A model generated the notes under the pieces. It saw only the letters and a program-made list of their open reading frames with translations. It did no database searches and was not told where the DNA came from. From Spirochaetaceae bacterium (GTDB lineage Bacteria; Spirochaetota; Spirochaetia; Treponematales; Breznakiellaceae): a stretch of DNA of 5,741 nt. The position numbers and the translations under genes were made by a program. The first letter of the stretch is position 1. Each line of letters begins with the position of its first letter. Positions 1-4,789 of this stretch are shown piece by piece. The stretch lies in the NCBI GenBank assembly GCA_031257075.1, contig JAIRPM010000002.1:1-5741 (forward strand). The letters run 5' to 3'.

Positions 1-96
1 GATGTCCGCGCCAACCACTACCCCAAATTCGGCGCGAAACTTCCCGCTGAATTGAACGACCAACTTAGCGCGATAGAGAAGCGGCTGGCAGGGTAA
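1..96 (+). CDS. C-terminal fragment of an unrecognised protein
   Basis: Frame 1 is open from the window edge to a TAA at 94-96 and gives 31 residues ending QLSAIEKRLAG. The start lies outside the window. The tail is charged and looks helical. I do not recognise the family from so short a piece. It is taken as real because a strong hairpin follows the stop codon within 12 bases, as expected for the end of a transcription unit, and because the frame is GC-rich like the dha genes. It converges on dhaM, so it is not part of the dha operon. Confidence 0.6.
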   Translation, partial: DVRANHYPKFGAKLPAELNDQLSAIEKRLAG

Positions 97-107
97 GGTG
101 TTAAACC

Positions 108-141
108 GCTTTTCCCCAAAACTTCAGTTTTGGGGAAAAGC
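108..141. terminator. Bidirectional terminator hairpin between convergent genes
   Basis: A perfect 15-bp stem (108-122 with 127-141, core CTTTTCCCCAAAAC) closes on a TTCA loop. It sits between the stop of the plus-strand fragment at 96 and the stop of dhaM at 156. The A/T-rich outer and inner stem segments suit termination from either side. The plus-strand T-rich tract (153-159) is a little downstream of the stem rather than adjacent to it, so the termination mechanism is inferred. The hairpin itself is seen directly. Confidence 0.8.
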
Positions 142-155
142 CAACTACTCTGTTT

Positions 156-539
156 TTATTTGTCTAGCAGGTATTCTTTAAGCGAATCGAGAGTATCGCG
201 GGCGTTAGAGCCGCCGGCTATTGAAACGGCAGCGGCGAGGCCGCCTTCGACAATGGCCGCATCACTGAGGAAAATGCGTTCTTGCAATTCAGGAGAGAGC
301 GCTTCGCGGGCCATCTCGCCGGTCATTTTTGCCGAGCCTAAATCAGCAAGAACAACTACTTCGCCCTGTGCGGCGGCGGTTTCAAATGCGGCATGGGTGC
401 GGTCAAAATCTGAACCGAGCGTTCCTGCCGCGCTTCCGCCGACCGGAACAACCGGTGTACCGGCCGCCATTTCTGCGGCAAGTTCGGCTATGCCTTCGAC
501 TATTTTCCGGCTATGTGAAAGAAGTATAAGCGTTACCAT
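156..539 (-). CDS. dhaM: PTS-dependent dihydroxyacetone kinase, phosphoryl donor subunit DhaM (EIIA-Man-like domain only)
   Basis: This 127-residue cytoplasmic protein has the mannose-EIIA-like fold of DhaM. It accepts a phosphoryl group from HPr and passes it to the ADP held by DhaL. The N-terminus MVTLILLSHSRKIVEGI carries the family's phosphorylated histidine in the SHS motif (His9). The PVGGSAAGTLGSDFDR stretch (about 32-47) and VVVLADLGSAKM (about 61-72) are also typical. Only this one domain is present: the extra HPr-like and EI-like domains of the long Escherichia coli DhaM are missing, as in the short forms of Firmicutes, so HPr and EI must be supplied from elsewhere. The start is supported by AGGAA five to six bases upstream of the ATG. 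It is the last gene of the dhaK-dhaL-dhaM unit, 57 bases after dhaL, and is followed by the hairpin at 108-141. Confidence 0.93.
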   Translation of the reverse strand: MVTLILLSHSRKIVEGIAELAAEMAAGTPVVPVGGSAAGTLGSDFDRTHAAFETAAAQGEVVVLADLGSAKMTGEMAREALSPELQERIFLSDAAIVEGGLAAAVSIAGGSNARDTLDSLKEYLLDK

Positions 540-556
540 TACAATTCCTATGGCTA

Positions 557-590
557 CACTGATTAAATCCTTGATTGAATTTAATCAGTG
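557..590 (-). promoter_or_regulatory. Intercistronic hairpin between dhaL and dhaM
   Basis: A perfect 12-bp inverted repeat (557-568 with 579-590, arm CACTGATTAAAT) encloses a 10-base loop and occupies most of the dhaL-dhaM gap. No U-run follows it in the direction of dhaM transcription, so it does not look like an ordinary terminator. It ends about 17 bases before the dhaM start codon, close to the ribosome binding site. A role in mRNA processing, stability or translation of dhaM is an inference. The arm begins with CACTGATT, a sequence that also follows the dhaK stop codon. Confidence 0.7.
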
Positions 591-595
591 CTTCC

Positions 596-1225
596 CTATG
601 CGTTCAAGCTTTGCGCTATCACTTTTATCATAAGGTATGCTGAAGCGGCTCCGGGGTCAATATGCCCGCGGCTGCGCGCACCAAGGTAGGAAGCGCGGCC
701 TTTTGTGGCAAGAAGGTCTTTGGTTTCGTCCCGGCATTTTTCAGCAAGCGCCGCTGCTTTGGCTAAAGCCTCTTTCCCCGGCGTACCCTGCATAGACTCT
801 TTTTCAAGAAGTTCGCCTACAGGAATAAGCACATCGAGCATTGTTTTTTCGCCCAAAACTGCCTTGCCTCGTTCCTTTACTCCGTCGATACCGGCCTTAA
901 AGGCGGAAACAAAACTGTCCAGACTGGTTTCGGTTTTATCCGCAAGTGCTGTAGCCATCTTTAGAAAAAGCGTGCCATAAAGCGGCCCCGAAGCGCCTCC
1001 TACCGTAGAAATGAGAGCCATCGCTGTTGTTTTTAGCACGTCCCCAATAGAAGAAGGCTGCGATGCCTTTAATTTTGCCGTTACAGCCTCGAATCCGCGT
1101 GCCAAATTAAAGCCATGGTCGCCATCACCTATCGCTTGGTCAAGGCTGCTCAAGTATTCTTTGTTTTCGCTTATAGTTTTATCTATTGCGCTAATAATAG
1201 AAATTGTTTTTTCAATATTGGTCAT
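596..1225 (-). CDS. dhaL: Dihydroxyacetone kinase, ADP-binding subunit DhaL
   Basis: DhaL keeps a tightly bound ADP as a cofactor. The ADP is rephosphorylated by DhaM, and the phosphate is then moved to dihydroxyacetone on DhaK. The 209-residue length matches the family. The Mg-ADP binding loop LDQAIGDGDHGFN is present near residue 30, with Asp29, Asp34 and Asp36 corresponding to the three metal-binding aspartates of E. coli DhaL. The nucleotide-contacting segment STVGGASGPLYGTLF lies near residue 80, and the C-terminal RSRGHIDPGAASAYLM segment (about residues 184-199) is also typical. The ATG is preceded by AAGGG at about eight bases. It lies 91 bases downstream of dhaK and 56 bases upstream of dhaM on the same strand, so one transcript is likely. 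No key residue appears to be missing. Confidence 0.96.
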   Translation of the reverse strand: MTNIEKTISIISAIDKTISENKEYLSSLDQAIGDGDHGFNLARGFEAVTAKLKASQPSSIGDVLKTTAMALISTVGGASGPLYGTLFLKMATALADKTETSLDSFVSAFKAGIDGVKERGKAVLGEKTMLDVLIPVGELLEKESMQGTPGKEALAKAAALAEKCRDETKDLLATKGRASYLGARSRGHIDPGAASAYLMIKVIAQSLNA

Positions 1226-1261
1226 TGTTTCAACCCTTATGGTAATACCGGTTATATCGGC

Positions 1262-1297
1262 TCTCCGGCAAGCCTGAAATTAAAGGTTTACCGGAGA
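1262..1297 (-). promoter_or_regulatory. Intercistronic imperfect hairpin between dhaK and dhaL
   Basis: A 14-position stem (1262-1275 with 1284-1297) has outer arms TCTCCGG and CCGGAGA and an eight-base loop. In the minus-strand transcript one interior pair becomes G-U and one becomes a C-A mismatch. No U-run follows. A smaller repeat, ACTGA/TCAGT (1298-1302 with 1309-1313), stands between it and the dhaK stop. Together with the hairpin before dhaM, it means each internal gap of the operon holds secondary structure. This may set the relative yield of the three subunits. Confidence 0.55.
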
Positions 1298-1316
1298 ACT
1301 GAAATAAATCAGTGTC

Positions 1317-2324
1317 CTAGACAACCTTAAAAGCCGGCGTGTCGGCTTTTGCGTCAAGGAATTTTTTAAGTTCCGCATCAAGTTTAAGCACGGAAAGAGA
1401 GAAGCCGGCCATTTCGATGGCTGTCATGTAGTTGCCTACATTAGTCCACAAGACTTTTGCGCCGTTGCCTTTTAGAATTTCATGCGCTGCGCGGTTTATA
1501 ACAAAAAGTTCCATAAGCGGCGTTCCGCCAAGCCCGTTCACCAGCAGCGCCACTTCATCTCCCTGTTTGATAGGATTGTCGGCAAGAATTTTTGCAAGGA
1601 TTTCAGCGGTAAGTTCATCGGCTTTTTTGATTTTGCCGCGCACAACACCAGGCTCGCCATGAATACCAAGCCCTATTTCCAGTTCATCATCAGCAAGGGT
1701 AAAGCCCGGCTTGCCGGCTTCGGGGACAATGCATGGCGTAAGCGCGATGCCCATAGAGCGTGTGTTGGCAATGACTTTTTCACCAATTTTTTGTACGGCA
1801 GCAAGGTCAAGGCCGGCTTCCGCAGCCGCGCCCGCTATTTTATGCACAAACACCGTACCGGCAATGCCGCGCCGACCTACCGTGTAAGTACTGTTCATAA
1901 CGGCGACATCATCACAGGTTATCACCTTGGCTGTCTTGATACCTTCGGCTTCGGCTAATTCCATAGCCATTTCAAAATTCATTACATCGCCGGTGTAGTT
2001 CTTTATGACGAGCAGCACGCCTTTATCGGTTTTGACTGCTTTTATCGCTTCGAACACCGCATCCGGCGTGGGCGAAGTAAACACTGCGCCGCAGACAGCC
2101 GCATCCAGCATACCCTCGCCGACATATCCGGCATGGGAAGGCTCATGACCGGAACCGCCGCCAGATACAAGGGCAACCTTGCCGGTCTTTTTCTTGCTTC
2201 GCGCAATAATGGCCTGCCCTTTTTCCGGCAAAGCCACTTGCGTTACGTACTGCGGATAGGCAAGGCAGATACCTTGCGCCATCTCATTAACAATACTTTT
2301 GGGGTCGTTGATTATTTTTTTCAT
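1317..2324 (-). CDS. dhaK: Dihydroxyacetone kinase, substrate-binding subunit DhaK
   Basis: DhaK binds dihydroxyacetone covalently through a histidine and receives phosphate from DhaL-ATP, giving dihydroxyacetone phosphate for lower glycolysis. The 335-residue length fits the family (about 330-356). The GGGSGHEP loop lies at 55-62 with His60 in the place of E. coli His56. NYTGD ends at Asp113, the equivalent of catalytic Asp109. The substrate-anchoring histidine is His222 in GLGIHGEPG, the equivalent of His218. The start is supported by AGAGGA about eight bases before ATGAAAAAA. A sigma70-like promoter lies 57 bases upstream of the start. It is the first dha gene, 103 bases after the XRE gene on the same strand. 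No dedicated DhaR-type or TetR-type DhaS activator is seen nearby, so control by the XRE protein or by global regulation is possible but unproven. Confidence 0.97.
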   Translation of the reverse strand: MKKIINDPKSIVNEMAQGICLAYPQYVTQVALPEKGQAIIARSKKKTGKVALVSGGGSGHEPSHAGYVGEGMLDAAVCGAVFTSPTPDAVFEAIKAVKTDKGVLLVIKNYTGDVMNFEMAMELAEAEGIKTAKVITCDDVAVMNSTYTVGRRGIAGTVFVHKIAGAAAEAGLDLAAVQKIGEKVIANTRSMGIALTPCIVPEAGKPGFTLADDELEIGLGIHGEPGVVRGKIKKADELTAEILAKILADNPIKQGDEVALLVNGLGGTPLMELFVINRAAHEILKGNGAKVLWTNVGNYMTAIEMAGFSLSVLKLDAELKKFLDAKADTPAFKVV

Positions 2325-2378
2325 TTGAAATATCCTCTGAATTTTCGACTACGGCGCATTGGCTGCCGTATGTGTACT

Positions 2379-2414
2379 TCATTATACCGCATAATGAGAC
2401 TTTGTCTATAAGTC
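2379..2414. promoter_or_regulatory. Inverted repeats over the dhaK promoter, operator candidates
   Basis: TCATTAT-ACCGC-ATAATGA (2379-2397) has 7-bp arms and covers the -10 box. AGAC-TTT-GTCT (2397-2407) and GACTT-7 bases-AAGTC (2398-2414) cover the -35 box. A protein bound here would block the polymerase. The sequences do not resemble the palindrome in front of the neighbouring XRE gene, so that regulator is not an obvious ligand. A dimeric regulator encoded elsewhere, such as a catabolite or redox sensor, is equally possible. Confidence 0.4.
2381..2408 (-). promoter_or_regulatory. Sigma70-like promoter of the dha operon
   Basis: On the minus strand, a -35 box TAGACA (plus coordinates 2403-2408) is separated by 16 bases from a perfect -10 box TATAAT (2381-2386). 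Initiation would fall near 2374, giving a leader of about 50 bases with the AGAGGA ribosome binding site before dhaK. A second -35-like TTGACT (2411-2416) lies slightly too far from this -10 box. The promoter lets dhaKLM be expressed separately from the upstream XRE gene, although no terminator divides them. Confidence 0.7.
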
Positions 2415-2427
2415 AATTTTATCAGCG

Positions 2428-2763
2428 TTACCCTAAGGCCTCTTTATTTTCCCGTAAATCTTTCAGTTTCCCTTCAATGAAACGCCCGACCAAGCCGCCG
2501 AGTTCGGTTAGAGCGGTAATTTTTAGATTGTTGAAAGCGTCCTGCGGATTGATTTCCTTGGAAAAAAGCAGCGTAGAATCAATTCCTATGGCGGCGGCTA
2601 GTTTTTCTATCATTTCCGGGGAAGGAAACTTTTTGCCTATCTCTATCATCCCTATGTAGTTGGTGCTGGTGTTCACTTTTTCGGCCAGGGCAGCTTGTGA
2701 CCAGCCTAATGTATAACGGTACGATTTCAAGTTGTCGGCTAATACCTGCCTAATGTTTGTCAT
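2428..2763 (-). CDS. XRE/Cro-CI family helix-turn-helix transcriptional regulator
   Basis: This 111-residue protein has a five-helix HTH_3 domain at about residues 8-66: NLKSYRYTLGWSQAALAEKV forms helices 1-2 (SQAALAEKV is the turn-facing helix), NTSTNYIGMIEIGKKFPS holds the recognition helix, and the typical PEMIEKLAAAIGIDSTLLF ends the fold. A 45-residue charged, probably helical tail follows and could mediate dimerisation. No enzyme or sensor domain is fused. A perfect palindrome overlaps its probable -10 box, which suggests autoregulation. The ribosome binding site is weak, and the predicted 5' leader is only about 16 bases. It lies directly upstream of dhaK on the same strand without a terminator between them, so readthrough into dhaKLM is possible. 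The target genes are unknown. Confidence 0.9.
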   Translation of the reverse strand: MTNIRQVLADNLKSYRYTLGWSQAALAEKVNTSTNYIGMIEIGKKFPSPEMIEKLAAAIGIDSTLLFSKEINPQDAFNNLKITALTELGGLVGRFIEGKLKDLRENKEALG

Positions 2764-2782
2764 CTAAGAGCCTAAACCCAAA

Positions 2783-2816
2783 GTTACTATAGTAACGGCG
2801 TGGGGGATTGACCAAT
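2783..2816 (-). promoter_or_regulatory. Promoter and palindromic operator of the XRE gene
   Basis: GTTACTATAGTAAC (2783-2796) is a perfect 14-bp palindrome located 20 bases before the XRE start. On the minus strand it contains the -10-like TATAGT (2786-2791), with a -35-like TTGGTC 18 bases upstream (plus coordinates 2810-2815). A symmetrical site sitting on the -10 box of an XRE gene is the usual layout for an autorepressor. I found no second copy of the palindrome in the window. Confidence 0.6.
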
Positions 2817-2854
2817 TTTCTAAAAGTAGATATAAATTATCTTCTAATTGAATA

Positions 2855-2884
2855 TTAAACGTTTTGTTAAATATAGTTTATAAT
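2855..2884 (+). promoter_or_regulatory. AT-rich promoter of the 3012-4205 gene
   Basis: A perfect -10 box TATAAT lies at 2879-2884, with a weak -35-like TTAAAC (2855-2860) 18 bases upstream in very AT-rich DNA. Initiation would be near 2891, giving a leader of about 120 bases before the start codon at 3012. The region 2797-2880 is otherwise AT-rich with only short repeats, such as AGATA/TATCT at 2828-2842. I see no gene in it. Confidence 0.55.
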
Positions 2885-2890
2885 ATTTTC

Positions 2891-3011
2891 TAAGGAAGTG
2901 GTTGTTTTGCGCTATCTTAGGGCAAACTATGCAGAGGGCTGAAAGGCTTGGCCGCAGCACGGTTATATTTGTGTTAGGGAAATTGAGGAAATCCTCGTTA
3001 GGAGTGTATCT
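2891..3011 (+). ncRNA. Possible structured 5' leader (weak resemblance to a c-di-GMP-I riboswitch)
   Basis: The leader is more GC-rich than the DNA on either side and has no open frame. It contains AGGGCAAAC (2930-2938 region), a hairpin-like GGCT-GAAA-GGCT with a GNRA tetraloop (2937-2948), and CCGCAGCACGG (2952-2962). The order AGGGCAAACC, GAAA-capped hairpin, ACGCAAAGCCACGG is the hallmark of the GEMM (c-di-GMP-I) aptamer. However, the last element here is shorter than the consensus and the first hairpin spacing does not fit well. It is best read as a candidate cis-regulatory leader, not an identified riboswitch. Confidence 0.3.
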
Positions 3012-4205
3012 ATGATTGGCAGCATTCTCGAAAATTTTATTTTTATAAATTGGCTTTTGTCAGTCGGCTTTATGCCTTTTTCGTCTATGGACATAGGTGA
3101 GAATTCTACTTTTTACCAAAACAATTCCTTTTTTCAAAGGGTAGAAGTAGAATTTACTATTGCCAACTATGTAAATATTTTTACAACTATCGATATTTTT
3201 GAGACAAAGACCTACGATATTTACTTTGACCCATACAGGGCAAATTTTGTTATCGGTTTAGAACTGCGATATAACAATTTTGAATTAGGCGCATTGCACG
3301 AATGTAATCATGATATTATAACAGGTTGGGATTTTCATGAATATAATGGATGGGATGTGGGAAAAAACGATATCTATTTTGGCTGGTCTAATGAATATAA
3401 CATAAAAAATCCTATTTTGTTAAAACCACGCCTGCATATAGGGTACCGCCCCAGCGATGTTTTATTTAAGAAACCAGCAAACGAAAATGTAAATGATTAT
3501 TTTGGCTCTGAAAATTTAAAGCAAGGATATTATAATAATACACTATATGCCGGAATAGCATGTTCCGCAGTTATATATGAATACTTAACTATAGATTTAA
3601 TGTTTCAGCCGGAATATTCGCTAGAAGGATACGGCTGGAATGGCATAAAGGGAAAAATAGGAGTATGGGGAAATTATAAAAAAGTTGGTATAGGAATTGA
3701 CTGGATGATACAAGCGCGGTTAAATAAAAATACCTATGGTACAAATGAGGTCAGGATAAGCGTAAGGTTCAAAGGAGAGGACAAAGACAGCGGCAACAAG
3801 AGAAAAACGATGCCTTTTGCAAAAGGCAAATTAACCATTAACGGCATACCCGCCGAACACAACGGCAAGTATATCTATGTAACCGGCATGACCGGAGAAA
3901 CCCCGCTGTTTGGCATAACCGGTTATGCCGGTACGGATATTGCCTACAAGTTAGTCAAAATCAAAAATGGCAAAGCAGTGGTACCGTTGTATAACGCAAA
4001 AAGCGGCGCGGCCTCCCTGCCAAATTCGTTCACCGCCTACAAGGGGAATGACACCATCAGCGGATTGATGATTTATCCTGTCAGCGACAATGACGGGTTT
4101 TTAACACCGGGTGAAATAACGCCGGCAATGACAGCGGCTGCCGGAGATGCAAAAACAGTTACATCCGGTTCATTTTCAAACGGTAATTTAACGGTCGATT
4201 GGTAG
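3012..4205 (+). CDS. Probable cell-envelope protein: beta-barrel-like N-terminal region with treponemal C-terminal domain
   Basis: This 397-residue protein has no function I can name. Residues 45-254 alternate polar and aromatic residues in many short strands (for example NFVIGLELRYNNFELGALHE and KIGVWGNYKKVGIGIDWMIQ), as in small outer-membrane barrels. HECNHD at 96-101 and the WDFHEYNGWD segment after it look like a conserved active or metal-binding site, but I cannot assign it to an enzyme family. Residues 255-270 form a lysine-rich linker. Residues 272-397, GKLTINGIPAEHNGKYIYV to FSNGNLTVDW, form a separate domain of a type I associate with treponemal exported proteins. The ATG has AGGAG seven bases upstream, and the frame upstream has no other start before a stop. 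Residues 9-22 are hydrophobic, but no basic residue precedes them, so it is not a classical signal peptide. Base composition changes inside the gene: 16 G+C in 60 at 3121-3180, 31 in 60 at 3841-3900. Confidence 0.75.
   Translation: MIGSILENFIFINWLLSVGFMPFSSMDIGENSTFYQNNSFFQRVEVEFTIANYVNIFTTIDIFETKTYDIYFDPYRANFVIGLELRYNNFELGALHECNHDIITGWDFHEYNGWDVGKNDIYFGWSNEYNIKNPILLKPRLHIGYRPSDVLFKKPANENVNDYFGSENLKQGYYNNTLYAGIACSAVIYEYLTIDLMFQPEYSLEGYGWNGIKGKIGVWGNYKKVGIGIDWMIQARLNKNTYGTNEVRISVRFKGEDKDSGNKRKTMPFAKGKLTINGIPAEHNGKYIYVTGMTGETPLFGITGYAGTDIAYKLVKIKNGKAVVPLYNAKSGAASLPNSFTAYKGNDTISGLMIYPVSDNDGFLTPGEITPAMTAAAGDAKTVTSGSFSNGNLTVDW
3912..3929. repeat. Perfect 18-bp palindrome inside the C-terminal domain coding region
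   Basis: GGCATAACCGGTTATGCC reads identically on both strands and encodes part of GITGYAG. The 3' half extended (ATGCCGGT, 3925-3932) can also pair with ACCGGCAT at 3882-3889, so two alternative hairpins exist in the mRNA. It may be a protein binding site, a recombination site or chance. Confidence 0.6.
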
Positions 4206-4260
4206 CGGCAACTTCTTGTGTGCCGAAACGGGAATGCGCCGTTATCGGCCTCCGGCGGCA
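4206..4260. other. GC-rich intergenic stretch with short inverted repeats between convergent genes
   Basis: After the stop at 4203-4205, CGGCA (4206-4210) can pair with TGCCG (4221-4225), which can instead pair with CGGCA at 4256-4260. GCCG-TTAT-CGGC (4238-4249) and TGC-GCCG/CGGC-GCA (4235-4260, one bulge) are further alternatives. There is no U-run. The stretch could contribute to transcription termination of the plus-strand gene together with the next hairpin. Confidence 0.4.
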
Positions 4261-4273
4261 GATGCTAAACCGC

Positions 4274-4296
4274 TTTAACCGGCCGAACCGGTTAAA
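4274..4296. terminator. Hairpin overlapping the end of the zinc-ribbon gene, possible bidirectional terminator
   Basis: A perfect 9-bp stem TTTAACCGG/CCGGTTAAA (4274-4282 with 4288-4296) with a five-base loop separates the convergent genes. It contains the last six codons and the TAA of the zinc-ribbon gene. There is no U-run outside the stem. The sequence immediately to its left, TAAACCGCTTT (4266-4276), is the same 11-mer that enters the terminator at 102-112. Confidence 0.5.
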
Positions 4297-4496
4297 TGTT
4301 CCCAATAACCGCCCGGAATTTTTTCACCGCATTTAGTGCAAAAATTGGCCGTCCCTTTTAAATCGGCACCGCAATTTTCACAAGAACTGTTTTCAGGGTC
4401 TTCATTTTCAGTTTCCGGCGTAACTTTCGCACCGCATTTGGCGCAAAATGTATCGCTCTCCTTTAATGAGACACCACAATTTTCACAATACATCAT
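4275..4496 (-). CDS. Small protein with two zinc-ribbon domains
   Basis: This 73-residue protein is built from two treble-clef-like zinc ribbons: Cys4/Cys7 with Cys18/Cys21, and Cys39/Cys42 with Cys53/Cys56, each of the form CENCG-x(9)-FCxKCG. An acidic linker (TPETENEDPENSS, about 26-38) joins them. The tail is only GYWEHLTGSAG. Such ribbons usually bind one zinc each and often act as protein or nucleic-acid contact modules. Here nothing else is fused, so the role is unknown. Two adjacent ATG codons exist. AGGAG lies 3 bases before the first and 6 before the second, so the second (minus-strand start at 4493, 72 residues) may be the true start. It lies 31 bases downstream of the 58-residue gene and is probably cotranscribed with it. 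The stop codon lies inside a hairpin. Confidence 0.85.
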   Translation of the reverse strand: MMYCENCGVSLKESDTFCAKCGAKVTPETENEDPENSSCENCGADLKGTANFCTKCGEKIPGGYWEHLTGSAG

Positions 4497-4527
4497 CTGC
4501 TCCTATTTTTTGCCTCTACGACAGGGG

Positions 4528-4704
4528 TCAACCCTTTGTTGAAGGCGAAACAGGCTTTTCTTTTTTCTTTTGCGCCTTTGACGGCTGTGCCGTGCTGTCC
4601 AACGCCGTCAACTTTGCTATCAACCGGCAAAAATGCGCCCGAAGCGAAGTGTCCAAACGCGCATATTCGGCAGTAAAGAGAGCGGTTTTTTGTTGAGGGG
4701 TCAT
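4528..4704 (-). CDS. 58-residue lysine-rich protein of unknown function
   Basis: The minus-strand frame from the ATG at 4702-4704 has a near-perfect ribosome binding site, AAAGGAGG, five bases upstream, and a promoter (TTTACA, 17 bases, TATCAT) just before that. This support outweighs longer readings of the same frame that begin inside the divergent regulator gene. The protein starts MTPQQKTALFTAEYARLDTSL. It has an amphipathic, probably helical first two thirds (to about residue 37) and a disordered basic tail (KAQKKKEKPVSPSTKG). There is no signal peptide or membrane segment. It is divergent from the XRE gene at 4790 and precedes the zinc-ribbon gene. By its size and position next to an XRE regulator it could be a phage-like or toxin-antitoxin-like component, but nothing in the residues proves this. 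Confidence 0.72.
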   Translation of the reverse strand: MTPQQKTALFTAEYARLDTSLRAHFCRLIAKLTALDSTAQPSKAQKKKEKPVSPSTKG

Positions 4705-4727
4705 ACAAGCCTCCTTTATAGGTCTAT

Positions 4728-4762
4728 GTATCAATGATACGATAATACCTTGTATTTGTAAA
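4728..4762 (-). promoter_or_regulatory. Promoter of the 58-residue gene with palindromic operator candidate
   Basis: On the minus strand TTTACA (plus coordinates 4757-4762) and TATCAT (4734-4739) are spaced by 17 bases, each matching five of six consensus positions. GTATCA-A-TGATAC (4728-4740) is a perfect palindrome about the central base and overlaps this -10 box. For the divergent XRE gene only weak boxes are visible (TTTATA at 4715-4720 with TACGAT at 4738-4743, or GATAAT at 4741-4746), and they also overlap the palindrome. Binding by the XRE protein would therefore control both directions. This is inferred from position. Confidence 0.65.
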
Positions 4763-4789
4763 GAGCCAAGTGAGGGGGGACGACTTTCT

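Noticed and set aside
130..2411. Several plus-strand open frames opposite dhaM, dhaL and dhaK
   Set aside because: They are antisense shadows of well-identified genes and show no domain or ribosome binding site of their own.
2891..3011. Firm annotation as a c-di-GMP-I riboswitch
   Set aside because: Only parts of the consensus are present. The GCAAAGCC element is shortened and the first helix is weak, so it is kept as a low-confidence candidate only.
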